DNA from: DASUAO01 sp035763745
GTDB lineage: Bacteria > Actinomycetota > Acidimicrobiia > IMCC26256 > PALSA-555
Direction of reading: 5' to 3'
Assembly (NCBI GenBank): GCA_035763745.1
Contig: DASUAO010000052.1
Coordinates: forward strand, 1-28,441
Length of the DNA stretch: 28,441 nucleotides
The position numbers and the translations under genes are program-made. Numbering within the stretch: position 1 is the stretch's first letter; every line of letters begins with the position of its first letter. Positions 21,640-28,441 of the stretch are shown here, in pieces. Below the pieces are notes generated by a model. The model was not told the origin of the DNA. It saw nothing but the letters and a program-made list of their open reading frames with translations, and made no database searches.

Positions 21640-23373
21640 TCATGCGCCTGCGGGGACCGGCACCGTGCGGGTGTCGCGCCCCGAGCGCAGGATCCCGCCG
21701 GGCAGGTCCCCGGTGAGGTTCCCGTCGGCGACGACCGCGCGTCCGTTCACGAGCACCGTCGGGACGCCGATCGCGCCCGAGAACAACCGGGGCGTCGCAC
21801 CCGGGAGGTCGTGGACCATCTTGGCGTCCTCGGCCCCGACCGTCTCGGGGTCGAAGCAGACGATGTCGGCGTGCATGCCCTCGGCGAGCAGTCCCCGGTC
21901 CCGGAGACCGAACAGCTCGGCGGGGGCCTGCGTGAGCAGGTGGACCGCGCGCTCCAGACCGACGAGCTTGCGGCCACGGAGGCAGTCCTTCAGGAACTGC
22001 GTCGTGTACGGCGCACCGCACATGCGGTCGAGGTGCGCGCCGGCGTCGGAGCCGCCGAGCAGCACGTCGTCGCGCTCCCAGGCCTGGCGCCGCAGCTCCC
22101 AGCTGTCGGCGTCGTCGTCGGTGGGCAGCGGCCACAGCACGGTGCGCAGCTCGTCGGCGATCACGATGTCGAGGAGCGTGTCGAAGGTGGACCGGCCCCG
22201 CTCGGCGGCGATGTCGGCGATGACCCGGCCCCGGAGCCCCTCGTTCTCGGGCGCGTACGTGTCGCCGAGCTGGTAGCGACCCCACTCGGTGAGGCGCGAG
22301 AAGACGCCCGCGTCGGGCGACTGCGCGCGCTCGTCCAGGTGGGCCCGCACCGCGGGATCCTCCAGCCGAGCGATGCGCTCGGGGATCGGGAGCTTCATGA
22401 CCTCGCCCCAGTCGGGGAGCATGAAGAGCGCACAGTAGGTACCGAAGCTCATGTTCATCTCGACGAGGACGGGCATCGTGAGCGCGATCGCCTTGCCGCC
22501 CTGGGCCGCGGCGTTCTCGCACGCGGCGAGCTGGGCCCGGTAGCGCTCGGGCTCCTTGGCGTCGACGGTGAGCACGTTCCAGTTCAGTGGCCGGCGTGCC
22601 GCGAGCGTCATCGCGGCCATCAGCTCGACCTCGTCGTCGCGGAACCCACGCATGCAGCCGTCGGTCACGTACTCGAGCGTCGTGCCCTCGTGGTCGCGTA
22701 CCGCCGCGCACAGCGCGAGGACCTCTTCACGGTCGGCCCACCGGGAGGCGACCGGCTCGCCGTCTCCGTCGGAGTGCGTGAACGCGAGCGTGGTCGAGAA
22801 CCCGAGCCCGCCCGCCTCGATGGCCGCGTGCAACAGGTCGACCATCTCGTCGACCTGGCCCTCGGTCGCGGGGCCGGTGACCGCGTCCGCACCCATCACC
22901 CGGCGCCGGAGCGCGCAGTGGCCGACGAGGAACCCGGCGTTCACGGCGATCGCGCCGTCGAGCCGGTCGAGGTACTCGCTGAACGAGGACCAGTCCCACG
23001 GGACGCCCTCCTCCAACGCGAGCAGCGGCATCCCCTCGACCTTCGCCATCATCCGGCGCGTGTAGTCGGCGTCGGCCTCGGTGATCGGTGCGAGCGTGAA
23101 GCCGCAGTTCCCGCCGATGATCGACGTCACCCCGTGGAGGCTCGACGACGAGGCGGCCGGGTCCCAGAAGAGCTGGGCGTCGTAGTGGGTGTGCGGATCG
23201 ACGAACCCGGGGGCGACGATCAGCCCGTCGGCGTCGATGACCTCGGTCGCCTGGTCGTCGCCGAGGTCCCCCACCGCCACGATCCGACCGTCGCGGATCC
23301 CGACATCGGCCCGCCGTGACGGAGCGCCGGTGCCGTCGACCACCGTCCCGCCCCGGATGACAACGTCGAGCAT
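21640..23373 (-). CDS. Amidohydrolase 2, N-acyl-D-amino-acid deacylase family
   Basis: This 577-residue paralogue of amidohydrolase 1 starts MLDVVIRGGTVVDGTGAPSR. It has VDPHTHYDAQ (His61, His63), GGNCGFTLAP (Cys90), GHCALRR and GGSDAGAHLD near the C-terminus, and ends ILRSGRDTRTV. The conserved cores match along the whole length, while the middle region 260-360 differs (YVTDGCMRGFRDDE compared with FIPTVGEFEEQHL), which may tune substrate. The ATG at 23373 has GGGGAGGG. The frame extending to 24111 runs antisense to the solute-binding gene and is not real. It is the first gene of the eight-gene minus-strand operon and divergent from the solute-binding protein, with a KstR-like site between. 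Amide hydrolysis is predicted. Confidence 0.9.
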   Translation of the reverse strand: MLDVVIRGGTVVDGTGAPSRRADVGIRDGRIVAVGDLGDDQATEVIDADGLIVAPGFVDPHTHYDAQLFWDPAASSSSLHGVTSIIGGNCGFTLAPITEADADYTRRMMAKVEGMPLLALEEGVPWDWSSFSEYLDRLDGAIAVNAGFLVGHCALRRRVMGADAVTGPATEGQVDEMVDLLHAAIEAGGLGFSTTLAFTHSDGDGEPVASRWADREEVLALCAAVRDHEGTTLEYVTDGCMRGFRDDEVELMAAMTLAARRPLNWNVLTVDAKEPERYRAQLAACENAAAQGGKAIALTMPVLVEMNMSFGTYCALFMLPDWGEVMKLPIPERIARLEDPAVRAHLDERAQSPDAGVFSRLTEWGRYQLGDTYAPENEGLRGRVIADIAAERGRSTFDTLLDIVIADELRTVLWPLPTDDDADSWELRRQAWERDDVLLGGSDAGAHLDRMCGAPYTTQFLKDCLRGRKLVGLERAVHLLTQAPAELFGLRDRGLLAEGMHADIVCFDPETVGAEDAKMVHDLPGATPRLFSGAIGVPTVLVNGRAVVADGNLTGDLPGGILRSGRDTRTVPVPAGA

Positions 23374-23425
23374 CAGGCCCTCCCCGGGCGTCCTCGGCCC
23401 CCCATCCGGTCGACAGGGGCGCTGG

Positions 23426-23439
23426 TGCAACAGGTTCTG
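23426..23439. promoter_or_regulatory. KstR-like palindrome in the amidohydrolase 2/solute-binding protein promoter
   Basis: The sequence TGCAACAGGTTCTG contains AAC-AG-GTT and fits TnnAACnnGTTnnA except the last base. It is 53 bases before the amidohydrolase 2 start and 137 before the solute-binding protein start, in the longest intergenic region of the window. It also shares the GAACnnGTT core with the sites at 2691 and 3531, read on the minus strand. Confidence 0.4.
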
Positions 23440-23478
23440 ATTCTCGTCGGCCCACAGCCGCCCGACAACTTGCCCACC

Positions 23479-23494
23479 CCGCGCTTCTTCGCGG
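23479..23494. other. Small hairpin CCGCG-N6-CGCGG in the leader of the solute-binding protein
   Basis: A 5-bp stem with a 6-base loop lies about 80 bases before the start at 23576. TTGCCC-like and TAGTGT sequences further on could be a promoter, but no convincing -35/-10 pair with 17-base spacing is seen. The remaining 23374-23575 region has no other structure I can support. Confidence 0.25.
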
Positions 23495-23575
23495 TTCGGC
23501 CACGAGCGGTGGTGAGGTGACCCGCGGGCAACTAGTGTTCGCCCGTCCCTGTTCGCAACAGAGGAGCACTCATCC

Positions 23576-24829
23576 ATGCGCCGAAATCGGCTCATCAAGT
23601 TGGCTTCCGCCTTGACGGTGGCCTGTCTGGGAGCCGCGCTCAGCGTGGTTCCTGCAGGCGCCCAGGGCCAGGGCCCGCTGGTCATCGGGAGCCTCGCTCC
23701 CGAGACCGGCGACCTCAGCGCGATCGTCGATTCGCTGCGGACGCCCGTCAGCATCGCCGTCGACGAGATCAACGCCGCCGGAGGCGTCTTCGGCCAAGAC
23801 GTCGTGTTCGCCACCGGCGACGACGGCACCGACCCCGAGGTCGCAGCCCAGTCGCTCGAAACGCTCGTGACGTCCGAAGGGGCGCACGCCGTCATGGGTC
23901 CGGCATCGTCGGGGACTGCGCTCGGCATCCTCGACAAGGTCAAGACCGATGACGTCCTCGTCTGCTCGGGCTCCAACACGTCCGCCCAGCTCACGAAGGA
24001 CGGGCCGAAGAAGTCCGGTGGCCGGTACTTCCGCACCGCTCCGCCTGACGGCCTGCAGGGCCCGGCCCTCGCCGAGCTCATCCTCTCCGACGGGTACAGC
24101 AGCGTCGGCATCCTCGTCCGGAACGACTCCTACGGCGTCGGCTTCGGCAAGGCGCTGGCGAAGGCCCTGAAGCAGGGTGGCGCCGACGTCGTCGGGAACG
24201 TGGCGTACGACCCCGAAGGGGCGAACTTCGACGCCGACGTCCAGAAGGTCGCCGACGAGAGCCCCGACGCGGTCGTCATCATCGGCTTCAACGACGACGG
24301 CGCCAAGATCGTGCAGACGATGATCGCCAAGGGCATCGGCCCGGACGCGGTGCAGATCTACACGGCCGACGGCATGCAGGGCGGGAGCTTCGGCGAGACC
24401 GTCGACCCGGCCAACCCGGGTGTGGTTGCCGGCATCAAGGGCACCGCGCCGTCGGCTGCTCCTGGTGGCGTCGAGCACCCGTTCCAGGCTGTCTTCGCGG
24501 CCACCGGGATCGACACCATCTTCTCGGCCCACTACTACGACTGCACGATCCTCACGGCACTGGCTGCCGTGGCTTCGGACTCCACCTCGGCCAAGAAGAT
24601 GGCCAAGGCGTGGCCGAAGCTCCTGAGGGGCGACAACGACTGCAACACGTTCGCCGACTGCAAGGCGTTGCTCGAGGACGGTGAGACGATCCACTACCGT
24701 GGCGCCTCCTCGAACTTCGACAAGTACGGCAAGAACGAGCCCAAGGAAGGTGTCTACGACGTCTGGTCGTACGACGCCGCCGCCGAGGTCGCCACGGAGG
24801 ACGCGTCCTCCCAGATCGTCATCGGCTGA
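23576..24829 (+). CDS. livK: ABC transporter solute-binding protein, Liv/branched-chain type (periplasmic-binding)
   Basis: This 417-residue secreted binding protein has an N-terminal signal MRRNRLIKLASALTVACLGA with a basic n-region, a hydrophobic core and an AGA-QG cleavage site around residue 29. A Cys within the core (TVAC) gives a weak lipobox, so lipoprotein anchoring is uncertain. The first strand is LVIGSLAPETGDLSAIVDSL, followed by the type I fold typical of LivJ/LivK (AVDEINAAGGVFGQDVVFAT, VGILVRNDSYGVGFGKALAK). It would deliver a small organic ligand to the LivHMGF transporter at 24938-28424. Convergent with livF, it is not in that operon. Start ATG follows AGGAG. Ligand unknown; such proteins bind amino acids, amides, or aromatic and lipid-derived acids. 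Confidence 0.9.
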   Translation: MRRNRLIKLASALTVACLGAALSVVPAGAQGQGPLVIGSLAPETGDLSAIVDSLRTPVSIAVDEINAAGGVFGQDVVFATGDDGTDPEVAAQSLETLVTSEGAHAVMGPASSGTALGILDKVKTDDVLVCSGSNTSAQLTKDGPKKSGGRYFRTAPPDGLQGPALAELILSDGYSSVGILVRNDSYGVGFGKALAKALKQGGADVVGNVAYDPEGANFDADVQKVADESPDAVVIIGFNDDGAKIVQTMIAKGIGPDAVQIYTADGMQGGSFGETVDPANPGVVAGIKGTAPSAAPGGVEHPFQAVFAATGIDTIFSAHYYDCTILTALAAVASDSTSAKKMAKAWPKLLRGDNDCNTFADCKALLEDGETIHYRGASSNFDKYGKNEPKEGVYDVWSYDAAAEVATEDASSQIVIG

Positions 24830-24844
24830 TCCGGCACGCAGCAC

Positions 24845-24886
24845 GCGAGCACACGGGGGGTCCGGGCCACCGGGCCCCCCGCTCGC
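24845..24886. terminator. Strong bidirectional terminator hairpin between livK and livF
   Basis: GCGAGC pairs with GCTCGC, with GGGGGGTCCGG pairing to CCGGGCCCCCC (11 bp including one T-G pair) inside, loop GCCA, and a 4-base ACAC bulge between the two stems. It begins 15 bases after the livK stop and ends 51 bases before the livF stop, so it can serve both converging genes. No T-tract follows, as is usual for actinobacterial terminators. Confidence 0.75.
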
Positions 24887-24937
24887 GTCCGGGCCCGGTC
24901 CCACCGGCGGCCCGAGCCTCGGGGCCCGGCCCCGGCC

Positions 24938-25678
24938 TCAGTCGACGCGAGCGAGGGACCCGAGGTACAGCTCGATGACCTTGGGATCGCGCAGGAGCTG
25001 CTCGCCCGTCGCCTCGTAGGCGTTCGACCCCGCGTCGAGCACGTAGCCCCGGTCGCAGATCTGCAGGCACCGGCGGGCGTTCTGCTCGACCATCACGACC
25101 GCCGTCCCGGCGTCGTTGATGCCCTCGATCCAGTCGAAGACCTGGTCCTGCATGATCGGGGAGAGCCCGGCCGACGGCTCGTCGAGGAGCAGCACCGCGG
25201 GCTCGGTCATGAGCGCCCGGGCCATCGCCAGCATCTGGCGCTGGCCACCCGACAGCGATCCCGCCTGGGTCCCGAGCCGGTCCGCGAGCACCGGGAACAG
25301 CTCGACGACCGCCTCCTTGCGCTCGCGGAAACGAGCCGGGGCGAGGTACGCACCCATGCGCAGGTTGTCCTCGACGCTCAGCGTCGAGAAGACGTTGCGG
25401 ACCTGCGGGACATAGCCCACCCCGCGCTGCACCATCGCGTGTGCGGGCAGGGACGTGATGTCCTCGCCGCGGAACGTCACCGAGCCCCGCCGCACGTCGA
25501 CCAGACCGAAGAGCGCCTTCACGAGGGTGGACTTGCCCGCGCCGTTGGGGCCGATGATGCCGACGAGCTCTCCCTCCTCGCAGACGAGATCGACGTCGGT
25601 GATGATGTCCACGTCGGCGACGTAGCCGGCGCTGACGCCCGCGACGACCAGCAGGGGGACGGTTCGTTCCGCGCTCAC
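24938..25678 (-). CDS. livF: ABC transporter ATP-binding protein LivF-like
   Basis: This 246-residue ATPase starts at GTG 25678, overlapping the livG stop by four bases (GTGA). Walker A GPNGAGKST is at 43-51, the signature LSGGQ at 142-146, Walker B LLLDEP at 163-168, and EQNARRCLQICDRGYVLDAG supplies the H-loop region, with the His of LivF-type proteins replaced by Asn (VMVEQNA), as is common for this branch. It is the second nucleotide-binding subunit of a branched-chain-amino-acid-type (HAAT) importer. It lies last in the livH-livM-livG-livF operon and ends convergent to livK. Confidence 0.93.
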   Translation of the reverse strand: MSAERTVPLLVVAGVSAGYVADVDIITDVDLVCEEGELVGIIGPNGAGKSTLVKALFGLVDVRRGSVTFRGEDITSLPAHAMVQRGVGYVPQVRNVFSTLSVEDNLRMGAYLAPARFRERKEAVVELFPVLADRLGTQAGSLSGGQRQMLAMARALMTEPAVLLLDEPSAGLSPIMQDQVFDWIEGINDAGTAVVMVEQNARRCLQICDRGYVLDAGSNAYEATGEQLLRDPKVIELYLGSLARVD

Positions 25679-26508
25679 GTGCCCGCCCCCTCCCCGTGAT
25701 CGTCTCGATCGGCTCGTCCTTCGGTGGCCAGCTTCGCGGTGCGGCGGTGCCGCCCGAGGTAGGCGTCGATGACCGCGGGGTCCGACACGACCTCGCGTGC
25801 GGTGCCCTCCGAGATGATCGAGCCCTCGGCCATGCACACGACGCGGTCGCTGATCGTGGTCACCACATCCATGTCGTGCTCGACGAACAGGACGGTCATC
25901 CCCTCGTCCTTGAGGCTCTGGATGCGTTCCAGCAGCGTCTCCGTGAGCGCCGGGTTCACCCCCGCGGTCGGCTCGTCGAGCATGAGGAGGCGGGGTGCGG
26001 TCATCATCGAGCGCCCGAGCTCGAGCAGCTTGCGCTGGCCGCCCGACAGCGTTCCCGCGTAGTCGGAGCGCTTGTCGGCCAGGCCCACCCAGTCGAGCAG
26101 CTCGAGCGCGCGGGTCTCGATGGCGTGGTCCTGCGAGATCCACAGCGGCCGGGCCAACGCTGCGAAGAACCGCTCGCCCCGCTGGTGGGGGGCGGCCAGC
26201 TTCATGTTGTCGAGCACCGTCATCTTGGACAGGGCCTTCGGGATCTGGAAGGTGCGGACCATCCCGGCGCGCGCGATCCGGTACGACGGCTTGCCGGTGA
26301 GGTCGCGTCCGTCGAAGACCCAGCTCCCGTCGTCGGCACGCTCGAAGCCGGTGAGCAGATTGAAGAACGTCGTCTTGCCGGCACCGTTGGGACCGATGAG
26401 ACCGAGGATCTGTCCCCGCGGGACGTGGAACTCGTCCACGTCGACCGCGATCAGGCCGCCGAACGAGCGGCGCATCCCCCGCGCCTCGAGGATCGCGTCA
26501 TCGCTCAT
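25675..26508 (-). CDS. livG: ABC transporter ATP-binding protein LivG-like
   Basis: This 277-residue ATPase has Walker A GPNGAGKTT (39-47), Q-loop at FQIPKALS, LSGGQ at 154-158, Walker B LLMLDEP (174-180), and the H-loop in FVEHDMDVV. The long internal insertion between Walker A and the signature (LAAPHQRGERFFAAL, ARPLWISQDH) and the FQIPKALSKMTVLDN segment are characteristic of LivG. It overlaps the livM stop by 11 bases and livF by 4, so the three are tightly coupled. The C-terminal tail (RTAKLATEGRADRDDHGEG) is extended and polar, with no known role. Confidence 0.94.
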   Translation of the reverse strand: MSDDAILEARGMRRSFGGLIAVDVDEFHVPRGQILGLIGPNGAGKTTFFNLLTGFERADDGSWVFDGRDLTGKPSYRIARAGMVRTFQIPKALSKMTVLDNMKLAAPHQRGERFFAALARPLWISQDHAIETRALELLDWVGLADKRSDYAGTLSGGQRKLLELGRSMMTAPRLLMLDEPTAGVNPALTETLLERIQSLKDEGMTVLFVEHDMDVVTTISDRVVCMAEGSIISEGTAREVVSDPAVIDAYLGRHRRTAKLATEGRADRDDHGEGAGT

Positions 26509-27484
26509 CGACGAGTGCCTCCTCCCGGTTCCCGAGCATCCCCTGGGGTCGGAAGATCATCAGGGCCATGAGCGCGAGCCCCACGAATGCGATCCGCATC
26601 GGGCCCGTGTCGGTCGTCGTGAGCACGTCACCGAACACGCCCTGCTTGATCGCCTGGCGCAGCAGCGTGTCGAGGCCCGTGTAGAAGAACCAGAAGATCA
26701 TGGCCCCCAACACGGGGCCGAAGACGCTGGCCACCCCACCGAGGATGAGGACCGTGTAGGCGAAGAACGTCACCGGCGCCTTCCAGTAGTCGGCGTTGGT
26801 GAACGACGCGTCGAGGGCGATGATGATGCCGCCGAGGGCGCCGAAGACGCCTCCCACGAGGAGGGCCTGGAGCTTCGTCGCGAACGCGTTCTTGCCGAGG
26901 CTGCGGGCCGCGTCCTCGTCCTCCCGGATCGACCGCAGGACGCGCCCGAAGGGGCTGCGGATCAGGAGCCGGACGATGAGCGCGCCCCCGATGACGCACG
27001 CCCAGGCGACGGTGAGGAGCCAGAGGGTGCGGTGGTTGAACGACACGTCGCCGATCCCGTAGCGGCCGGTCGGGTACGGGTTGAGATCGTAGAAGGCCTC
27101 CGCGAACCCCCCGATCCCGAACGCGCCGCCCGTGAAGCCCTCGAGCTGGCGGGAGGCCACGGTGATGCGCAGGATCTCGGCCGCGGAGATCGTGACGATC
27201 GCGAGGTAGTCGGCGCGCAGACGCAGCGTCGGGATCCCGAGGAGCATCGCCAGCCCGACCGCGGCGAGGATCCCCACCAGGAGCGCCAGCCACAGCGGCC
27301 CTCCGCGGTCGACGGTGATGGCGGTGCCGTAGGCGCCCACGAGGAGGAACCCGACCTGGCCGAAATTGAGCAGACCGGTGAACCCGTACTGCACGTTGAG
27401 CCCGATGGCGGCAAGGGCGAAGGCGGCCGCGTTGATGCCGATGGACGCCCTGAGGCCGTCGGTCAGGATCTGGCCGAAGTCCAC
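26498..27484 (-). CDS. livM: ABC transporter permease LivM-like
   Basis: This 328-residue integral membrane protein has the LivM signature NVQYGFTGLLNFGQVGFLLV near the N-terminus and about eight to ten hydrophobic segments. Its C-terminal region carries the permease coupling loop (IREDEDAARSLGKNAFATKL). GTG 27484 follows AGGAGG with a good spacer, deciding the start. It is 31 bases downstream of livH and 11 bases overlapping with livG. It forms the transmembrane channel with LivH in a heterodimer; the substrate is set mainly by the binding protein. Confidence 0.92.
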   Translation of the reverse strand: MDFGQILTDGLRASIGINAAAFALAAIGLNVQYGFTGLLNFGQVGFLLVGAYGTAITVDRGGPLWLALLVGILAAVGLAMLLGIPTLRLRADYLAIVTISAAEILRITVASRQLEGFTGGAFGIGGFAEAFYDLNPYPTGRYGIGDVSFNHRTLWLLTVAWACVIGGALIVRLLIRSPFGRVLRSIREDEDAARSLGKNAFATKLQALLVGGVFGALGGIIIALDASFTNADYWKAPVTFFAYTVLILGGVASVFGPVLGAMIFWFFYTGLDTLLRQAIKQGVFGDVLTTTDTGPMRIAFVGLALMALMIFRPQGMLGNREEALVDER

Positions 27485-27515
27485 GAGCCACCTCCTCGTC
27501 GTCCGCTCCGCGTGC

Positions 27516-28424
27516 TCATCCGATCCGCTCCCGCACGCCGAGGATGCCCTGCGGTCGGACGAGCAGCACGAGGATCAGCACCGCGAGGGCGATCGCGTTC
27601 TTGAAGTCGGTCGGGATCCAGAACGTGCTGACCTCGAGCGTGAGCCCGAGCACGATCCCACCCACCATCGCGCCGAACGCCGACCCGAGCCCACCGAGGA
27701 TCATCGCGGCGAAGATCACCAGCAGCACCTTGAAGCCCATGTCGTACTCGACCGTCTGGGTCATGCCGAGGAGCACCCCCGCGGCTGCCGCGAGCGCACC
27801 GCAGGCGATCCAGACCGAGAGGATCACCCGCTGGACGTCGATCCCCGACGACGCCGACAGGTCCTGGTTGTCGGTCACGGCCCGGACCGCAGTCCCCAAT
27901 CGGGTCTTCAGCAGGAGCAACGCCACGACGACGAGGATCACGGCGCAGATCACGATCGTGGCGGCGCTCTTGGGGAGGATGTCGAGCGGGCCGATGTCCC
28001 AGGCCTCCTGGACCGCGTACTGCTCGTAGGACTTCGGGGCCGAGCCGAAGCCGATCTGGTAGACGCTGCGCAGGAAGAGCCCGAGGCCGATCGACACGAC
28101 GAGCAGCGCGACGTTCCCGGTCCGGCGGCGGCGCAGCGGCCGCCACAGGCCGCGCTCCAGGGCCCCGCCGAACGCTCCGCCCGCGATCACCGCGAGCACT
28201 CCTGCCACCACCAGCGGCAGGCCGAGGCCACTGGCGCTCGAGTTGAGGTACCAGGCGACGATGGCACCGAACGCGAGCAGCTCGCCGTGCGCGAAGTTGA
28301 TGAGCCCGGTCGTGCCGAACACCAGCGACAGCCCCACCGCGGCGACGGCGACGATCAGACCGAGCCGGAGACCACCCGCGGCGAGATCGACGATCCGGTC
28401 GAACCCGTGGGGACGGGTCGCCAC
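27516..28424 (-). CDS. livH: ABC transporter permease LivH-like (start near window edge)
   Basis: This 302-residue membrane protein has the LivH signature VFGTTGLINFAHGELLAFGA, several further hydrophobic segments, and the coupling-loop motif LGTAVRAVTDNQDLSASSGI. It ends VLILVLLVRPQGILGVRERI. GTG 28424 is the first available start in the window and has no clear ribosome-binding site within the visible 17 bases. The frame stays open to the edge, so the protein may begin further upstream. It is the first liv gene in the visible operon. Confidence 0.88.
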   Translation of the reverse strand: MATRPHGFDRIVDLAAGGLRLGLIVAVAAVGLSLVFGTTGLINFAHGELLAFGAIVAWYLNSSASGLGLPLVVAGVLAVIAGGAFGGALERGLWRPLRRRRTGNVALLVVSIGLGLFLRSVYQIGFGSAPKSYEQYAVQEAWDIGPLDILPKSAATIVICAVILVVVALLLLKTRLGTAVRAVTDNQDLSASSGIDVQRVILSVWIACGALAAAAGVLLGMTQTVEYDMGFKVLLVIFAAMILGGLGSAFGAMVGGIVLGLTLEVSTFWIPTDFKNAIALAVLILVLLVRPQGILGVRERIG

Positions 28425-28441
28425 GCGGTCGCCGAACGGGA

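Noticed and set aside
19843..23319. A 1158-codon open frame on the plus strand
   Set aside because: It is antisense to the alcohol dehydrogenase, aldehyde dehydrogenase and amidohydrolase 2, with low-complexity content and no recognisable domain.
26884..26894. GAACGCGTTC palindrome inside livM
   Set aside because: It is in a coding region far from any start, so a regulatory role is unlikely.

Overview
The window is very GC-rich, gene-dense bacterial DNA with short intergenic gaps and frequent GTG/TTG starts. The mix of families points to a high-GC actinobacterium: FadE28/FadE29-type paired acyl-CoA dehydrogenases, a CYP125-like P450, two luciferase-like (LLM) oxidoreductases, a PPOX-class flavin/F420 protein, six short-chain dehydrogenases (SDRs), a DUF7064-type protein and Liv-type transport. 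I would guess the class Acidimicrobiia, by inference from gene content only. I see no rRNA, tRNA, insertion sequence, integrase, CRISPR array or origin. No gene-free stretch exceeds about 200 bases; the longest is 23374-23575.

Layout, left to right. 1-3514 (minus): an SDR, then an acyl-CoA dehydrogenase pair, then the start of an alpha/beta hydrolase that runs off the window. 3597-6000 (plus): an LLM oxidoreductase and a P450. 6026-7722 (minus): two SDRs coupled through a one-base stop/start overlap. 7764-8138 (plus): a small carboxymuconolactone decarboxylase (CMD)-like protein. 8148-10209 (minus): a third acyl-CoA dehydrogenase followed by a second LLM oxidoreductase. 10318-11298 (plus): a BKACE/Kce-type beta-keto acid cleavage enzyme. 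11305-13142 (minus): an HsdA-like SDR, then a DUF7064-type protein, with a large stem-loop and a 9-bp tandem repeat between them. 13271-14989 (plus): a D-aminoacylase-type amidohydrolase. 14994-23373 (minus): a probable eight-gene operon running amidohydrolase, aldehyde dehydrogenase, alcohol dehydrogenase, hotdog protein, cyclase-family hydrolase, SDR, SDR, PPOX protein. 23576-24829 (plus): an ABC solute-binding protein. 24938-28424 (minus): livH-livM-livG-livF.

Taken together this reads as a catabolic island for a hydrophobic, probably steroid- or isoprenoid-like, carboxylated or amide-linked substrate. The Liv-type transporter would import it, amidohydrolases and the alpha/beta hydrolase would hydrolyse it, and the P450, alcohol and aldehyde dehydrogenases would oxidise a terminal carbon to an acid. 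Acyl-CoA dehydrogenases and SDRs would carry out beta-oxidation-like steps, and BKACE or cyclase-family enzymes would cleave keto or ring intermediates. The substrate is not determined by the sequence. Three intergenic sites matching or nearly matching the KstR-type palindrome TnnAACnnGTTnnA link separate transcription units and support a shared TetR-type regulation, though no regulator gene lies in the window.

The most unusual structures are three tandem 35-bp units at 15527-15626, each forming a strong hairpin, the first of which encloses the stop codon of an SDR gene, and the stem-loop plus 9-bp repeat leader at 12253-12357.
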